Origin: JALYXS01 sp051003795
Lineage (GTDB): Bacteria; Acidobacteriota; Terriglobia; Bryobacterales; Bryobacteraceae
DNA length: 27,894 bases
Assembly: GCA_051003795.1 (NCBI GenBank)
Contig: JBPCKZ010000253.1
Coordinates: forward strand, 1 to 27,894
Direction of reading: 5' to 3'
Notes under the pieces: model-generated
What the model was told of the DNA's origin: nothing
Database searches by the model: none
What the model saw: only the letters and a program-made list of their open reading frames with translations
Shown here: in pieces, positions 17,585-26,293 of the stretch
Position numbering within the stretch: the first letter of the stretch is position 1
Layout: each line of letters begins with the position of its first letter
Position numbers and translations under genes: made by a program

Positions 17585-18589
17585 TTACTTCGCGGTGGCG
17601 ATGTGGATTTGAATGTGGATGTGGGCCGCCCCGACCGACGTATCCGCCGCTCCATAATACCCGCGCCCCTCGATCGTGCCGTCATGCTCCGGCGTAAAGA
17701 CGGCGCCTTCGAGAAAGATCACGTTGGGAACGACGCCCTTCTTCTCCCAGTCGAGCTTGGGTAACAGAAACTGCTTTTCGGCGCGTTCGATCAGTTTAGT
17801 GGGATCGCCGCCGTCGAATAGAGCCCAGGCTGGCCCGTAGACCAGATCTTCGCTCGCGCCGTTGTAAAGCACGAGTATGCCGGCGGTGGTGAGAATCGGC
17901 GTGGGACCCGGCTCCATCACGCGTGAATCAAACGCGTTCGGACGACGGGGCAAAACCGGGGCGTCGGTGGCATCGACCCAGTGCTCCAGGTCGGTAGAGT
18001 TGGCCAGACCCATGTAGTCGCGATCCTTGCCATCGGGATCCGTGCGCGTGCCGAGGTAGTACATCCACCACTTGCCGCCGATCTTGCGCGGAACGATCGC
18101 GCCGGATTTGGTCCACTTCGTATTCCATGTGCCTTTGTACGCCGGTAGGATTACGCCATTCCTGGTCCAGTGAATCAGGTCCTTCGACGTAGCCATGCAG
18201 AGTTGCGCATCTTTGCCGTTGTAGCCGGTGTAGGTCAGGTAGTATGTGCCCGCGATGAGCACCACGCGCGGGTCCTCCACGCCGCCGCCTTTCTCGTAAA
18301 TCGCTTCGGGCGTGAGTACGGGATTTTTCCCGACGTGGAAATGAATGCCATCCGCGCTTTTCGCAAAGCCGATGCGCGAGGTCATCTTGGCATCCGTGGC
18401 GCGAAAGAGGAGGACCGTCCCGCCGTCCGCTTCGACGGCCGTGGGATTGAACAGGCCGGTGCTATTCCAAGGAAGGCTGGGCGCGAGGATCGGCGTCCGG
18501 CCGATCCGTTCGGCGGCTACGGATATGCGCGGACCGCCGCTCGCGGAAACCTGGAACGAAACCCATAGGGCCGCGGATAGCATCCTCAT
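17585..18589 (-). CDS. Secreted GH130-type glycosidase/phosphorylase-like protein
   Basis: 334 aa with an N-terminal signal peptide (MRMLSAALWVSFQVSASG). The five-bladed propeller repeats of GH130 and its PH1107-related relatives are visible: LFNPTAVEADGGTVLLFRAT (N48), GGGVEDPRVVLIAGTYYLTY (EDPR, 105-108; D106 the usual catalytic acid), WTKSGAIVPRKIGGKWWMYY, and a final EGAVFTPEHDG ... YYGAADTSVGAA. Family members phosphorolyse or hydrolyse beta-1,2- or beta-1,4-mannosides. An exported member is more likely a hydrolase, because phosphorylases work in the cytoplasm; this is inference. The C-terminus IHIQIHIATAK is His-rich. ATG 18589 overlaps the TGA of the upstream ankyrin gene (ATGA), so the two are coupled. 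Confidence 0.75.
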   Translation of the reverse strand: MRMLSAALWVSFQVSASGGPRISVAAERIGRTPILAPSLPWNSTGLFNPTAVEADGGTVLLFRATDAKMTSRIGFAKSADGIHFHVGKNPVLTPEAIYEKGGGVEDPRVVLIAGTYYLTYTGYNGKDAQLCMATSKDLIHWTRNGVILPAYKGTWNTKWTKSGAIVPRKIGGKWWMYYLGTRTDPDGKDRDYMGLANSTDLEHWVDATDAPVLPRRPNAFDSRVMEPGPTPILTTAGILVLYNGASEDLVYGPAWALFDGGDPTKLIERAEKQFLLPKLDWEKKGVVPNVIFLEGAVFTPEHDGTIEGRGYYGAADTSVGAAHIHIQIHIATAK

Positions 18590-19509
18590 AGGAGATATTC
18601 TTCAATTTTTGTCCTGCCTTCGTATTTTGCCCACTGTGCCAGCGTAGCCTGCCAGAGGGTATCCTTTGCATCCAATCGTGCACCGCGTTCGACAAGCAGT
18701 CGAACCACCTCCTCGTGGCCGGCCAAGGCGGCCTGATGTAATGGGGTCGAATGGGAATGGAACCCGACCGGGTTGTATCGGCTGGGATCTTCGCCCGCGT
18801 CGAGCAGCAGCCGGACAATCTCGCCGTGGCCGAACTGCGATGCCAGGGCGAGGGCGCGATGACGGTCCTCACTGTCCGCATCCGCAAACAACCGGCGAGC
18901 GTCTTCATTGAATCCCATGGCGGCCGCCACAGTCAGATCCACCTGGGCGCCGTGCGCTACCAAGGCGTTCACTGCCTCGAACTCGGCATGCACGAGCGCG
19001 GCCGACATAGCGCGATTGGGATCGGCCCCGTGATCGCAAAGCAGATCGATTAACGGAATTTGCACGCCACATTCCCTCGGCACGCGACCGGAGCAAACGA
19101 GTCCCAGCGTCTCGTTCAATGCGGATGGGTCTCGTCGCGCGCCGGCATCCAGAATGACCTTCGCCACCTGAACGATGTTTGCCGGTAAAGTGCCGTGGCG
19201 GACCGGGTTTTCCGCCACGAATTCCAACAGAGTGGGATTCCGAAAGTAGTTCCCGCCTTCCAGAAGGACATGCCGATCCACCAAGTTCGGATACTCGTTC
19301 AGGTAGGCGCGCAAACCTGCAACGTTGCCTTCGTCGAGGAGGTCCACGGCGCGACGGAATGCGAGGTCTTCAATCCGTTCGTGAGGAAGCAAATTCTTAA
19401 CTTCGGACTGTTCGTCATGCCGGTAAAATCCGCGGCGGCCACTCACGAAGAAGCCCTCGGCTTCTCCAAACAGAAAATCCAGTTCGCCGGCGGAAGAAAC
19501 GCGGTCCAT
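18586..19509 (-). CDS. Ankyrin-repeat protein
   Basis: 307 aa from ATG 19509, which has a GGTGAGCGG stretch just upstream; a longer frame to 19650 lacks support. The N-terminal 100 residues are unassigned (SSAGELDFLFGEAEGFFVSG). From about residue 110 onward ankyrin units appear: IPLIDLLCDHGADPNRAMSA, HAEFEAVNALVAHGAQVDLT, ASQFGHGEIVRLLLDAGEDP and, best, STPLHQAALAGHEEVVRLLV. Ankyrin solenoids bind proteins. There is no signal peptide, so it is cytoplasmic. It overlaps the GH130-type gene by ATGA, an odd pairing because the partner is exported. Internal repeats are degenerate, as is usual for bacterial ankyrin proteins. Confidence 0.75.
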   Translation of the reverse strand: MDRVSSAGELDFLFGEAEGFFVSGRRGFYRHDEQSEVKNLLPHERIEDLAFRRAVDLLDEGNVAGLRAYLNEYPNLVDRHVLLEGGNYFRNPTLLEFVAENPVRHGTLPANIVQVAKVILDAGARRDPSALNETLGLVCSGRVPRECGVQIPLIDLLCDHGADPNRAMSAALVHAEFEAVNALVAHGAQVDLTVAAAMGFNEDARRLFADADSEDRHRALALASQFGHGEIVRLLLDAGEDPSRYNPVGFHSHSTPLHQAALAGHEEVVRLLVERGARLDAKDTLWQATLAQWAKYEGRTKIEEYLL

Positions 19510-19658
19510 CCGCTCACCCCAGCGCGTTTGCTCAAGGCATGAACCACTCGACAACGCGCCGGAATTCTTTCGGCGGCATACCCCGCAGTTTATCATTGCC
19601 GCCGCACGGCCACCAATTTCTTGCGAGGGTACTCTGGAAGAAGGAGCCAAGGCTGGCT

Positions 19659-19687
19659 TTGAACAACAGCGCGGCGCGTGCTACAAC
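19659..19687 (+). promoter_or_regulatory. Candidate promoter of the 69-aa / nucleotidyltransferase pair
   Basis: -35-like TTGAAC (19659-19664), 17-bp spacer, -10-like TACAAC (19682-19687). The predicted start point is within 1-2 nt of ATG 19696, and no SD is present, so a leaderless transcript is possible. Confidence 0.4.
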
Positions 19688-19695
19688 AGAACCGC

Positions 19696-19905
19696 ATGGA
19701 TAAAACCATCCGCAAATACGCCAATTTCGCCGAGCTGGACCAGATCAAGGCGCAGGAGTATCGCTACTGGCAAAGCCGCCCGGTGCATGAGCGGACGGAT
19801 GCGGTTTCCGAACTTACACAAGCTCTGTACGCGATGAAGGGCGCGGCTCCCGATGTACCCAGACTTCAAAGAACTCTTGTCCGTTTTGAACGCCTACAGC
19901 GTTAA
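19696..19905 (+). CDS. Small partner protein of a nucleotidyltransferase-type pair (69 aa)
   Basis: 69 aa from ATG 19696 (MDKTIRKYANFAELDQIKAQ); an upstream alternative at 19678 lies in the promoter. It has a charged helical N-terminus, a motif EYRYWQSRPVHERTDAVSEL, and a C-terminus APDVPRLQRTLVR. Short proteins with this 'YWQSRPxxERxxAV ... PDVPRLQRTLVR' pattern are known to me as the gene directly before nucleotidyltransferase-fold proteins in many bacteria, which suggests a toxin-antitoxin-like unit; the role is not established. Its last 53 nt also encode the start of the next gene in another frame. Confidence 0.75.
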   Translation: MDKTIRKYANFAELDQIKAQEYRYWQSRPVHERTDAVSELTQALYAMKGAAPDVPRLQRTLVRFERLQR

Positions 19906-20326
19906 ATACCTCATTGTGGGGGTCTACGCCGTGTCCATCCACGCGCAGCCCCGCGCCACCAAAGACCTTGAGATTCTGGTTAAACCGGACGCCCGGAACG
20001 GGAAAGCGGTCTATGCGGCTTTGGCGCAATTCGGCGCGCCGCTGGAAGGGTTGACCTTCGCCGACTTCGCGGAGCGCGGCCCGTTTTTCCATATGGGCCG
20101 CGAGCCGGTGGCCGTGGACATTCTCACGGAGATTCCCGGCGTTGAATTTGACGCTGCATGGGAACGTCGCGTGGAAGGGGTGCTTGACGCCGCGACCGGC
20201 CTCCAAGCGTTTTTTATTTCGAAGGATGATCTTATCGCGGCTAAACTCGCCTCCGGCAGACCTCAAGACCTTGCGGACGTGGACGCCATTCAGAAGGCAC
20301 TTCAGAGTCGAGAGCCAAAGCCCTGA
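19853..20326 (+). CDS. Nucleotidyltransferase-fold protein (AbiEii/MNT-like), degenerate G motif
   Basis: 157 aa. The minimal nucleotidyltransferase fold is visible: KYLIVGVYAVSIHAQPRATK (residues 18-37) is the hG[G/S] motif region, DLEIL (D38, E40) the first metal pair, and VAVDILTEI (D89) the third acidic residue. KLASGRPQDLADV (131-143) is the C-terminal family signature. The second Gly/Ser of the G motif is Val (IVGV), so nucleotide binding may be weakened. It resembles the toxin-side or AbiEii-like partners of TA pairs. ATG 19853 lies inside the 69-aa gene; the genes overlap by 53 nt out of frame, so expression is coupled. Confidence 0.8.
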   Translation: MYPDFKELLSVLNAYSVKYLIVGVYAVSIHAQPRATKDLEILVKPDARNGKAVYAALAQFGAPLEGLTFADFAERGPFFHMGREPVAVDILTEIPGVEFDAAWERRVEGVLDAATGLQAFFISKDDLIAAKLASGRPQDLADVDAIQKALQSREPKP

Positions 20327-20419
20327 ACAAAAAAGCCTCGGCGCCTGCCGCGATGCACGGCCGCAGCCACAACTGTTTCCGTCACCATGCGTGTACACCA
20401 CAGTTCACCTTCATGCACC

Positions 20420-22862
20420 TCACCAGGTGAACGTCGTTTTTCGGATTCGATAGCCCTCACCCGCGGGGAACTCGAGCCGCAGTTTCCCGGAAACGATTGC
20501 CCCACCGGAAACTTTGACATTTTCGCGATTGAGGCGAAGCGGCACTTCCAAGCTCTCGCCGCCCTGCCCTTCCAATTCGAAAATGGCTGAACGTTCTTGC
20601 TCTATTTGCGAAAGAACTTTCGACTGGCGGGTGGCGGCGCCGGCGTTCGGAAGAGCGTGGGGCAATTCCATCTCAACCGCGGGCAGATTCAATTCCGCCC
20701 GATGGTTGCGGTCGGAAGTGCAGGAGGATTCCGTATTCAGGCAGAGCATTTGCGGTTCCCCCGACGTTGCTTCGATAATCAGCTTTCCGCGATCGCGCCG
20801 GAGTTTCAAGTCAAAGCGGGATGCGCCCACGCTCACGTTTCGCACGCTGACGGAATCCCACGTGGCTGGGAGCTGCGGATGGACCCGGAGCGCGTGGCGA
20901 AGGGCGTCCGTTTCGATGCCAAACAACCCCCGCAGCGCCGGCGTGAGCACCATCGCGGAAGACCAAAGCTGGTGAGAACTGCTGCGCCCGAAAGGCTGGA
21001 AATATTCGCCGGACAGCAGTTCCGTAACCGCCCCCGGATCTTGCGTAAACGTCTGGCCGGCGTTCTGCATCAGATGCGCGTAGCCCGAAAGCGAACGGCC
21101 GGAGCGGTACTCGGCAAGCGCGGTCCAACCCGTGTAAAGCGGCCACACGGACCCTTGGTGATAGCTGATGGGGTCGTAGATCGTTTCGTTACGGCTGAGG
21201 TCCCGAACGCCCCAATCCGTGGAGAATTCGTGCGATGCCCAACGGCTCATCATAGGCGCCGCACCCGGAAGCGTCAACGAACCGTTCCACCACGCGATGG
21301 AGGGAAAAATTGTGGCGGTATGGTCCTTCGATCCATCGGGGTTGCGGCTGAACGCGTAGAAATTACGCCCGCGATCGAGATACTCGGACTCCAGCTTGGC
21401 GCGGATGAGTTCCGCATGGTCGTTCGCCGATTTCGCCAGCGCCGCATCGTTCATCATGACCGCCAGCTTGGCCAAAGCGCCGCACGATTGCTGATCGAGC
21501 GCGGCGAGATAGATCTCCTGGTGCGGCATGGCGGGCGGCCAGGATTCCACCCAGCCAGTGCCTTCGGTGTTTTCGTAAATGCCGTCGCCATCGGAATCGT
21601 GCGCGCGGGTGAAGCCGTAAGCTTTCTTCACCGCTTGCCAGTGCTGCCGCAAAAAGTCGAGGTCGCCCGATGCCTGCACGTAGTCATACACGGTCATGAC
21701 CAGAAGCGGCGTGGCATCGGCGGCGGCGTAGAAGTAGGGGGTTGCTTTCCAGTCCACCAGATCCGCGGCCTGCGAGAACTCGTGCATGATCTTGCCATCC
21801 TCGCGCTGCCGGCGCAGGAGGAACTCGAGCGCGCGGCGGCTTAATGCGTGGTCGCCGTAGCTATCGACCGCATAGAGGGTGAAGAGCGTGTCGCGGCCGA
21901 AGAACCAGCCGAAGCCCGGCCGCGCGGAATCGGCGGACGAGTAGTATCCCGCAACCAGCCCGGTTTCGCCGTGGAAGCTCACCTGAGATTGATCGATCGC
22001 CAGTTCCGCCCAGCGCATCGCAAAATCGAATTGCGGCTCCGGCGTCGCGATGGTGAGACGGCGATCGAAGAAGCGGGCATAGTAGTTGCCCGTCTCGCGG
22101 TAGAGCGAGGCCCAGGTCCGGTTGATTTCCATCAACTCTTTGGCGCTCGAAGCGAACAGAAGCGAAAAATATTGTTTGCTTTGGTTTTTCGGATCAAACG
22201 CCAGCTTCAGTTCCAGCGGATAAGTACGCGGCCGTTCCTGGTAGGGCGCAAGAACGCCGGACTTCGCGCCGGGGATGCCTAGAAATCCGGAGAAGGCGTC
22301 GTTATCCGTGTGCAGTATGTAGTAGCCGCTTTGGCCGCGCGGGTACCCATTCGGCGCTGGGCCGGTTGAAATTGGCGGCGGGCCACATGCGCAGCATATC
22401 GGGCGTGAAGCGAATCGTGAGCGCCAGCGGGCGGACGGAGGAGATTTCGAAGAACACGACGGCGCCCGCGGACGCGCCCGCGGACAACGCTCCGCCGCGG
22501 GCCGCGAACATGTGCTGCTTCACGGTGAAGGCCGCATGCGAATACGTGATGGTGGTGCGCTCCGGATGGACTTCGATCGTCGAGGCGTATTCGTTGAGCT
22601 CGATGGGAATCGGGTAATCGGCAAGTTCGCCGGTGATGCGAAAGTGGCTGGCGATTTTATTCGGGAAGGTCCAGACTTCAAAACTACCGTCCTGCTGGCC
22701 GAAAATGGCCCCATGTTCCCCCGCGACGGTGAACGGCAGGTGCGCCTGCGCCCGCTGCGTGATGGCAAGCGGACTAGCGGGCAGCGGGAAGGCGGGAGTG
22801 GGCTGCCATTGAGCAAAGAGCGAACAGGATCGCAAAAAGGCGAGTGTTAGTGCGATGCGCAT
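20420..22862 (-). pseudogene. Glycogen-debranching-like / GH63-type (MGH1) glucosidase, frameshifted
   Basis: Two adjacent frames read as one 813-aa protein if one base is removed near 22341-22343. The first frame (22862 to about 22345) gives a signal peptide (MRIALTLAFLRSCSLFAQ) and an N-terminal beta domain ending RPSAEWVP. The second gives RGQSGYYILHTDNDAFSGFL and continues without stop through SKQYFSLLFASSAKELMEIN into the catalytic (alpha/alpha)6 barrel. Barrel motifs: GFGWFFGRDTLFTLYAVDSY, DSDGDGIYENTEGTGW and ESWPPAMPHQEIYLAALDQQ. Likely role: alpha-1,6 or related glucosidase acting on maltooligosaccharides in the periplasm. Start ATG 22862 overlaps the trehalase stop by 16 nt. Whether the frameshift is real or a sequencing error in the CCC run is undecided. 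Confidence 0.8.
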
Positions 22863-24371
22863 AGCTGTTTTCTGCCGCCGGGCGAGAGTTCGTCAGAAAG
22901 CAGAACGAAGGCCGCATTGGTCCAGCCGAAGCCAATCTCATTCGACGTGTAGCCGAACTTGATGCCTGAACCGAGGTCGGACTTGCCCTGCACTACGTCA
23001 TATTTTTCCTTGATGGTTCGATGCTCCGCGAAATCCTTCTCGATCATCGTCAGGAATTTGACACTGAGGCGTTCGGCCGCATCGTTGAACCCATACCGGC
23101 GCAGGCCCTCGATCGCGATAATCTGCAGCGGCGCCCAGCCGAAGGGCGCATCCCATTGGTTGCCGGAAACGTTATCGCTCGATTGCAGTCCGCCGGGCTT
23201 CTCAAATAGAGGCAGGTTGGCGGCGATCGCCGCGGCCTGTTCCTGCGTGGCAATACCGGCCCACAACGGATAAAAAGCAGTGAGGAAGCGATAGCTGGAT
23301 AACTGTTGGGTGTTGAAATTGTAATCGAAGAAGAGGCCGGTTTGCGGGTTCCACATCAGCCGCCGGATGGACTCGCCCCGTTTCACGGCGCGCGCTGTCC
23401 AAATTTCCCCGCTGCGCGGCGCGTCGAGCACGGTGAATATCGCGGCCATATCTGTTTCTATGCGATAGAGCAACGAGTTCAGGCCGACGGGATTGAAGTT
23501 GATAATATCCACGCTGAACGGTCCAAAGCGGGCTGAAGGATCGAAGCCCGATTCGCGCATGGCGCGGTCGCCCACGTAGAACAGCGGCTTGAGCCGGCCG
23601 GTTCCGCGGTCGTAATACTTGGACACATCGTATTCCTTCACATCATGCGTGCGGTAATACTCGCCGACACGGTCGTAGTGATTCTTGCCGGCTTCATCGC
23701 GCTCCCCAAAGACTACTTCGGGGGCTGGCTGATCGGACCCGCCATAATACCGCGAGAGGCCGGTCCGCGGCGTAAAATGCGGCTCCCGCATCCAGTATTC
23801 GTAATAGCGTTCGAGAGCGGGCACGCTGCGCTTGAGCCATGCCGTGTCACCGGTTTCACGATACACGTCAAGCACCATGCGGCTGAGAAATGGCGGCTGG
23901 GAGCGGCTCAGGTAGTAAGTGCGGTTGGCATTCAGGACTTTGCCGTAACGCTCCACTTCATAAAGCAAATTATCCGTCATGGATTTCGCGAGGGCGGTTT
24001 GCCCATCGCGTAAAAGGCCAAGCTGGATGAAGTAGCTGTCCCATCCGTACATCTCGTTGAAGCGTCCGCCGGGAACGACGTAGGGCTCCGGCAGGTAGAG
24101 GAGACCGGATTCCTGCGCGGCCTCCTGCTTACCGTCCAGCTTACGGACGACGAGGCGTTTCGCTTCGGCGGCCGGCAGCGTGGCGCGCATGGCGCTTTGG
24201 ATTTTCGCTGCGTCCTCGTCCGGTGAAACCCAAATGACGATTTGTTCCGATGATTTAACTTTGGAATCCCGCGCGGATTCAAGCGCCGACGCGTTCGAGC
24301 GTTTCAATTGCGGGGCATTGGGCATTGGCGGGCAGGACAAGAGCGAGGAACATCAGGAATCGGCGTATCAT
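22847..24371 (-). pseudogene. Periplasmic alpha,alpha-trehalase (GH37), apparent frameshift near its start
   Basis: GH37 trehalase splitting trehalose to glucose. The long frame (TTG 24340 to 22847) holds both signatures, PGGRFNEMYGWDSY and QWDAPFGWAP, plus RESGFDPSARFGP, the site of the catalytic acid. ATG 24371, overlapping the GH32 stop as ATGA, begins a signal peptide MIRRFLMFLALVLPANAQ in another frame that stops at 24279. Removing one C from the CCCC run (plus 24312-24315) joins them: ...PANAQCPQLKRSNASALES. So the real gene is probably 24371-22847 (507 aa) with a net +1 indel, true or artefactual. The canonical base loop GGGGEY is replaced here by GSGIKFGYTSNEIGFGW. The debranching-like gene follows with 16-nt overlap. 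Confidence 0.85.
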
Positions 24372-25855
24372 TTTGCCGGCCAGATCGATCTCAGTGTCCA
24401 GACTTCGCCGCCGGGCGGAATTGCGGCGCCGCCTTTCGAGTAGAACTCCAGTCGCGAGGGAGCGGCTTCGGGGAAGATCAGGTTCGTTATGCTAACTCGG
24501 CCGTTGTCGAAGAATACCTCGATCGAGTTGCGGTCGACTAACATATGGACTTTCAGTTTCAGCGTCGCAAGCGGCAAGGGCGCGGCCGTTCGGGCCGGGA
24601 AGTTTTTATTGAAGCCGGTGAGTCCGGAGCGGGTCCGGTCGACAAATGCTTCGTGCCGTTCAGCATCGTAGCCGACGATCGTGTAAGAACCGTCTTTCGA
24701 TATCAACTTCCATCCGGCTTCCTGAGCGTGAGCCAAGTCGATCGCGCCAATCGCTTCGAAACTGCGGCTGGCGAGTACGGCGCTGCCGTCTTTGAAACTT
24801 GTATGTTTGTCGCGCAAGCCGTCGAGAGCGTTGAGCGGCTTTTGCGTGAGACGGATGCCTTCCGGGAAGGTCTTTAACGCCAATTCGCGCGGGATCGTCA
24901 TCTGGCCGCGCCACGGCTTTGTGGGCACCTGGTTCGCGTACTGCCAGTTGTTCATCCATCCCACCATGACCGGATTCCGGGCCGGCGGCAGGTTATTGAA
25001 GGTAAGGGCGCAGTAGCAGTCCTTACCGTAATCGCTCCACAGGGAAAGAGTTGCGGGGTTGTCGTCGACGAACTTTGCGCCGTCGAAGCGCCCGATGAAG
25101 TACTGTTCGCCGGAACCTCCTTGCAAGCCGCCCGGATTCAGTCCCACCTTCAGAACCCAACGTGTGTTTTTGGAATTGCCGTCAACCGGGAGTTGAAAGA
25201 GGTTGGGACATTCCCATTGACCGGCGGTACTGCCCGCTGGACCGAACTCGCTCAAGCGATCCCATTTTTTCAGATCGGGCGAACCATAAAAGCGCACCCG
25301 ATGCTCATTCGGCAAAGAGACGGCCATGACCCACCGCTTGCCCGCGTCGGACCAGAATACGTCCGGATCGCGGAAGTCCGCCATGTTGAGGTTAAGAACC
25401 GGATTGGACGCGTACTTTGTCCACGTGCGGCCGCGGTCGTTGCTGAAGGCGAGATTCTGCGTCTGAAGCGCTGGATTGGATGCGCTCTTCGGCGTATGAC
25501 CGGTGTAGATGGCGACCATGCAAGGCTTTCCGCCCGAGCAGAAACCGCCGCTATTTTTCCGGTCGATCACCGTGCTGCCCGTGAAGATCATGACACCTTT
25601 CTCCTCGGGAAGCGCGACCGGTAGCTCCCGCCAGCGGACCAAGTCGCCACTTACCGCGTGGCCCCAGCTCATATGCCCCCACCGGTCGCCGAACGGATTG
25701 TATTGAAAGAAGAGATGATACTCGCCCTCGAAATAGACAAGACCGTTGGGATCGTTGGTCCAGTTCTCTTGCGGGGAAAAATGAAATTGCGGCCGGAAAG
25801 GCTGGTCGTAACCGGCCGCGGCGAGGAATAGCGGCAAGAGGGCGGTGAGGTTCAT
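24368..25855 (-). CDS. Exported GH32 fructan/sucrose hydrolase (levanase/inulinase/invertase type)
   Basis: 495 aa with a signal peptide (MNLTALLPLFLAAAG). All three GH32 catalytic motifs are intact: NWTNDPNGL (D35 nucleophile), FRDPDVFW (D163, transition-state stabiliser) and WECPNLF (E215 acid/base). A C-terminal beta-sandwich follows from about residue 350 (for example IEVFFDNGRVSITNLIF), as in family members, and the length is standard. It hydrolyses beta-fructosyl bonds in sucrose, levan or inulin; which one is not decided by sequence. First gene of the minus-strand sugar operon: its TGA overlaps the ATG of the trehalase signal peptide. ATG 25855 has a GGAAG stretch 8 nt upstream. Confidence 0.92.
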   Translation of the reverse strand: MNLTALLPLFLAAAGYDQPFRPQFHFSPQENWTNDPNGLVYFEGEYHLFFQYNPFGDRWGHMSWGHAVSGDLVRWRELPVALPEEKGVMIFTGSTVIDRKNSGGFCSGGKPCMVAIYTGHTPKSASNPALQTQNLAFSNDRGRTWTKYASNPVLNLNMADFRDPDVFWSDAGKRWVMAVSLPNEHRVRFYGSPDLKKWDRLSEFGPAGSTAGQWECPNLFQLPVDGNSKNTRWVLKVGLNPGGLQGGSGEQYFIGRFDGAKFVDDNPATLSLWSDYGKDCYCALTFNNLPPARNPVMVGWMNNWQYANQVPTKPWRGQMTIPRELALKTFPEGIRLTQKPLNALDGLRDKHTSFKDGSAVLASRSFEAIGAIDLAHAQEAGWKLISKDGSYTIVGYDAERHEAFVDRTRSGLTGFNKNFPARTAAPLPLATLKLKVHMLVDRNSIEVFFDNGRVSITNLIFPEAAPSRLEFYSKGGAAIPPGGEVWTLRSIWPAK

Positions 25856-25917
25856 GCGATAGCTTCCACACCGAGTTTACAGTGGCGGCGGAAGAGAACG
25901 GTCGCTGAACCCGGCGG

Positions 25918-26211
25918 CTACTGCAGGAAGGCTATGGGCTCGATACAAAAATGAGAACCGGAATTCGTTTCTATCCAGGCTCGCGTTTTTTCGATCGCTT
26001 CCCGGAATCCCACATCGCCGGCGCGAATACCGATCAGGCCACCCCCCGACCGGTCGTATTCGAGGATGCGATAGCGCAAGCCCATCGGGTCCAGCGCTCC
26101 TCCGCGAAGCGCGTCTTCTCGAATTTTCCGGAATTCGGGTAATGCCGGTGCGGGCGAATCTAGGGGTTCCATGCAAACTAGTGGCGTGAAGAGCCAAATG
26201 GTTTCAGGCAA
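25918..26211 (-). CDS. Small protein of unknown function (84-97 aa)
   Basis: The only minus-strand frame in the 438-bp gap between the GH32 and SelA-like genes. The conserved-looking core is LRYRILEYDRSGGGLIGIRA followed by GFREAIEKTRAWIETNSGSH. The longest frame begins at TTG 26211 (97 aa); ATG 26172 gives 84 aa. Neither has a convincing RBS. No family recognised. A spurious frame cannot be excluded, but the amino-acid composition is protein-like. Confidence 0.45.
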   Translation of the reverse strand: MPETIWLFTPLVCMEPLDSPAPALPEFRKIREDALRGGALDPMGLRYRILEYDRSGGGLIGIRAGDVGFREAIEKTRAWIETNSGSHFCIEPIAFLQ

Positions 26212-26251
26212 ATTCCGATCGGAGTCCGCGCTTGTGATACAACGTAGCCAA

Positions 26252-26293
26252 TATAATGGTTAAAGTTCCCAATGTGGGTCTCTCGGAGAAATC
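26252..26293 (+). promoter_or_regulatory. Candidate -10 and RBS of the SelA-like gene
   Basis: A perfect TATAAT lies at 26252-26257 and an SD-like CGGAG at about 26284-26288 precedes ATG 26294. No consensus -35 at 17 bp; TTGTGA at 26232-26237 is only 14 bp away. Confidence 0.4.

Noticed and set aside
20329..20352. Possible terminator on the minus strand after the debranching-like gene
   Set aside because: A T-run is present but the stem (CGGC-AGGC-GCCG) is only 4 bp and not adjacent to the T-run; not convincing.
20597..21844. Long plus-strand frame of 415 codons
   Set aside because: Antisense to the debranching-like gene; Arg/Gly-rich translation without recognisable domains, and the opposite strand carries clear GH motifs.
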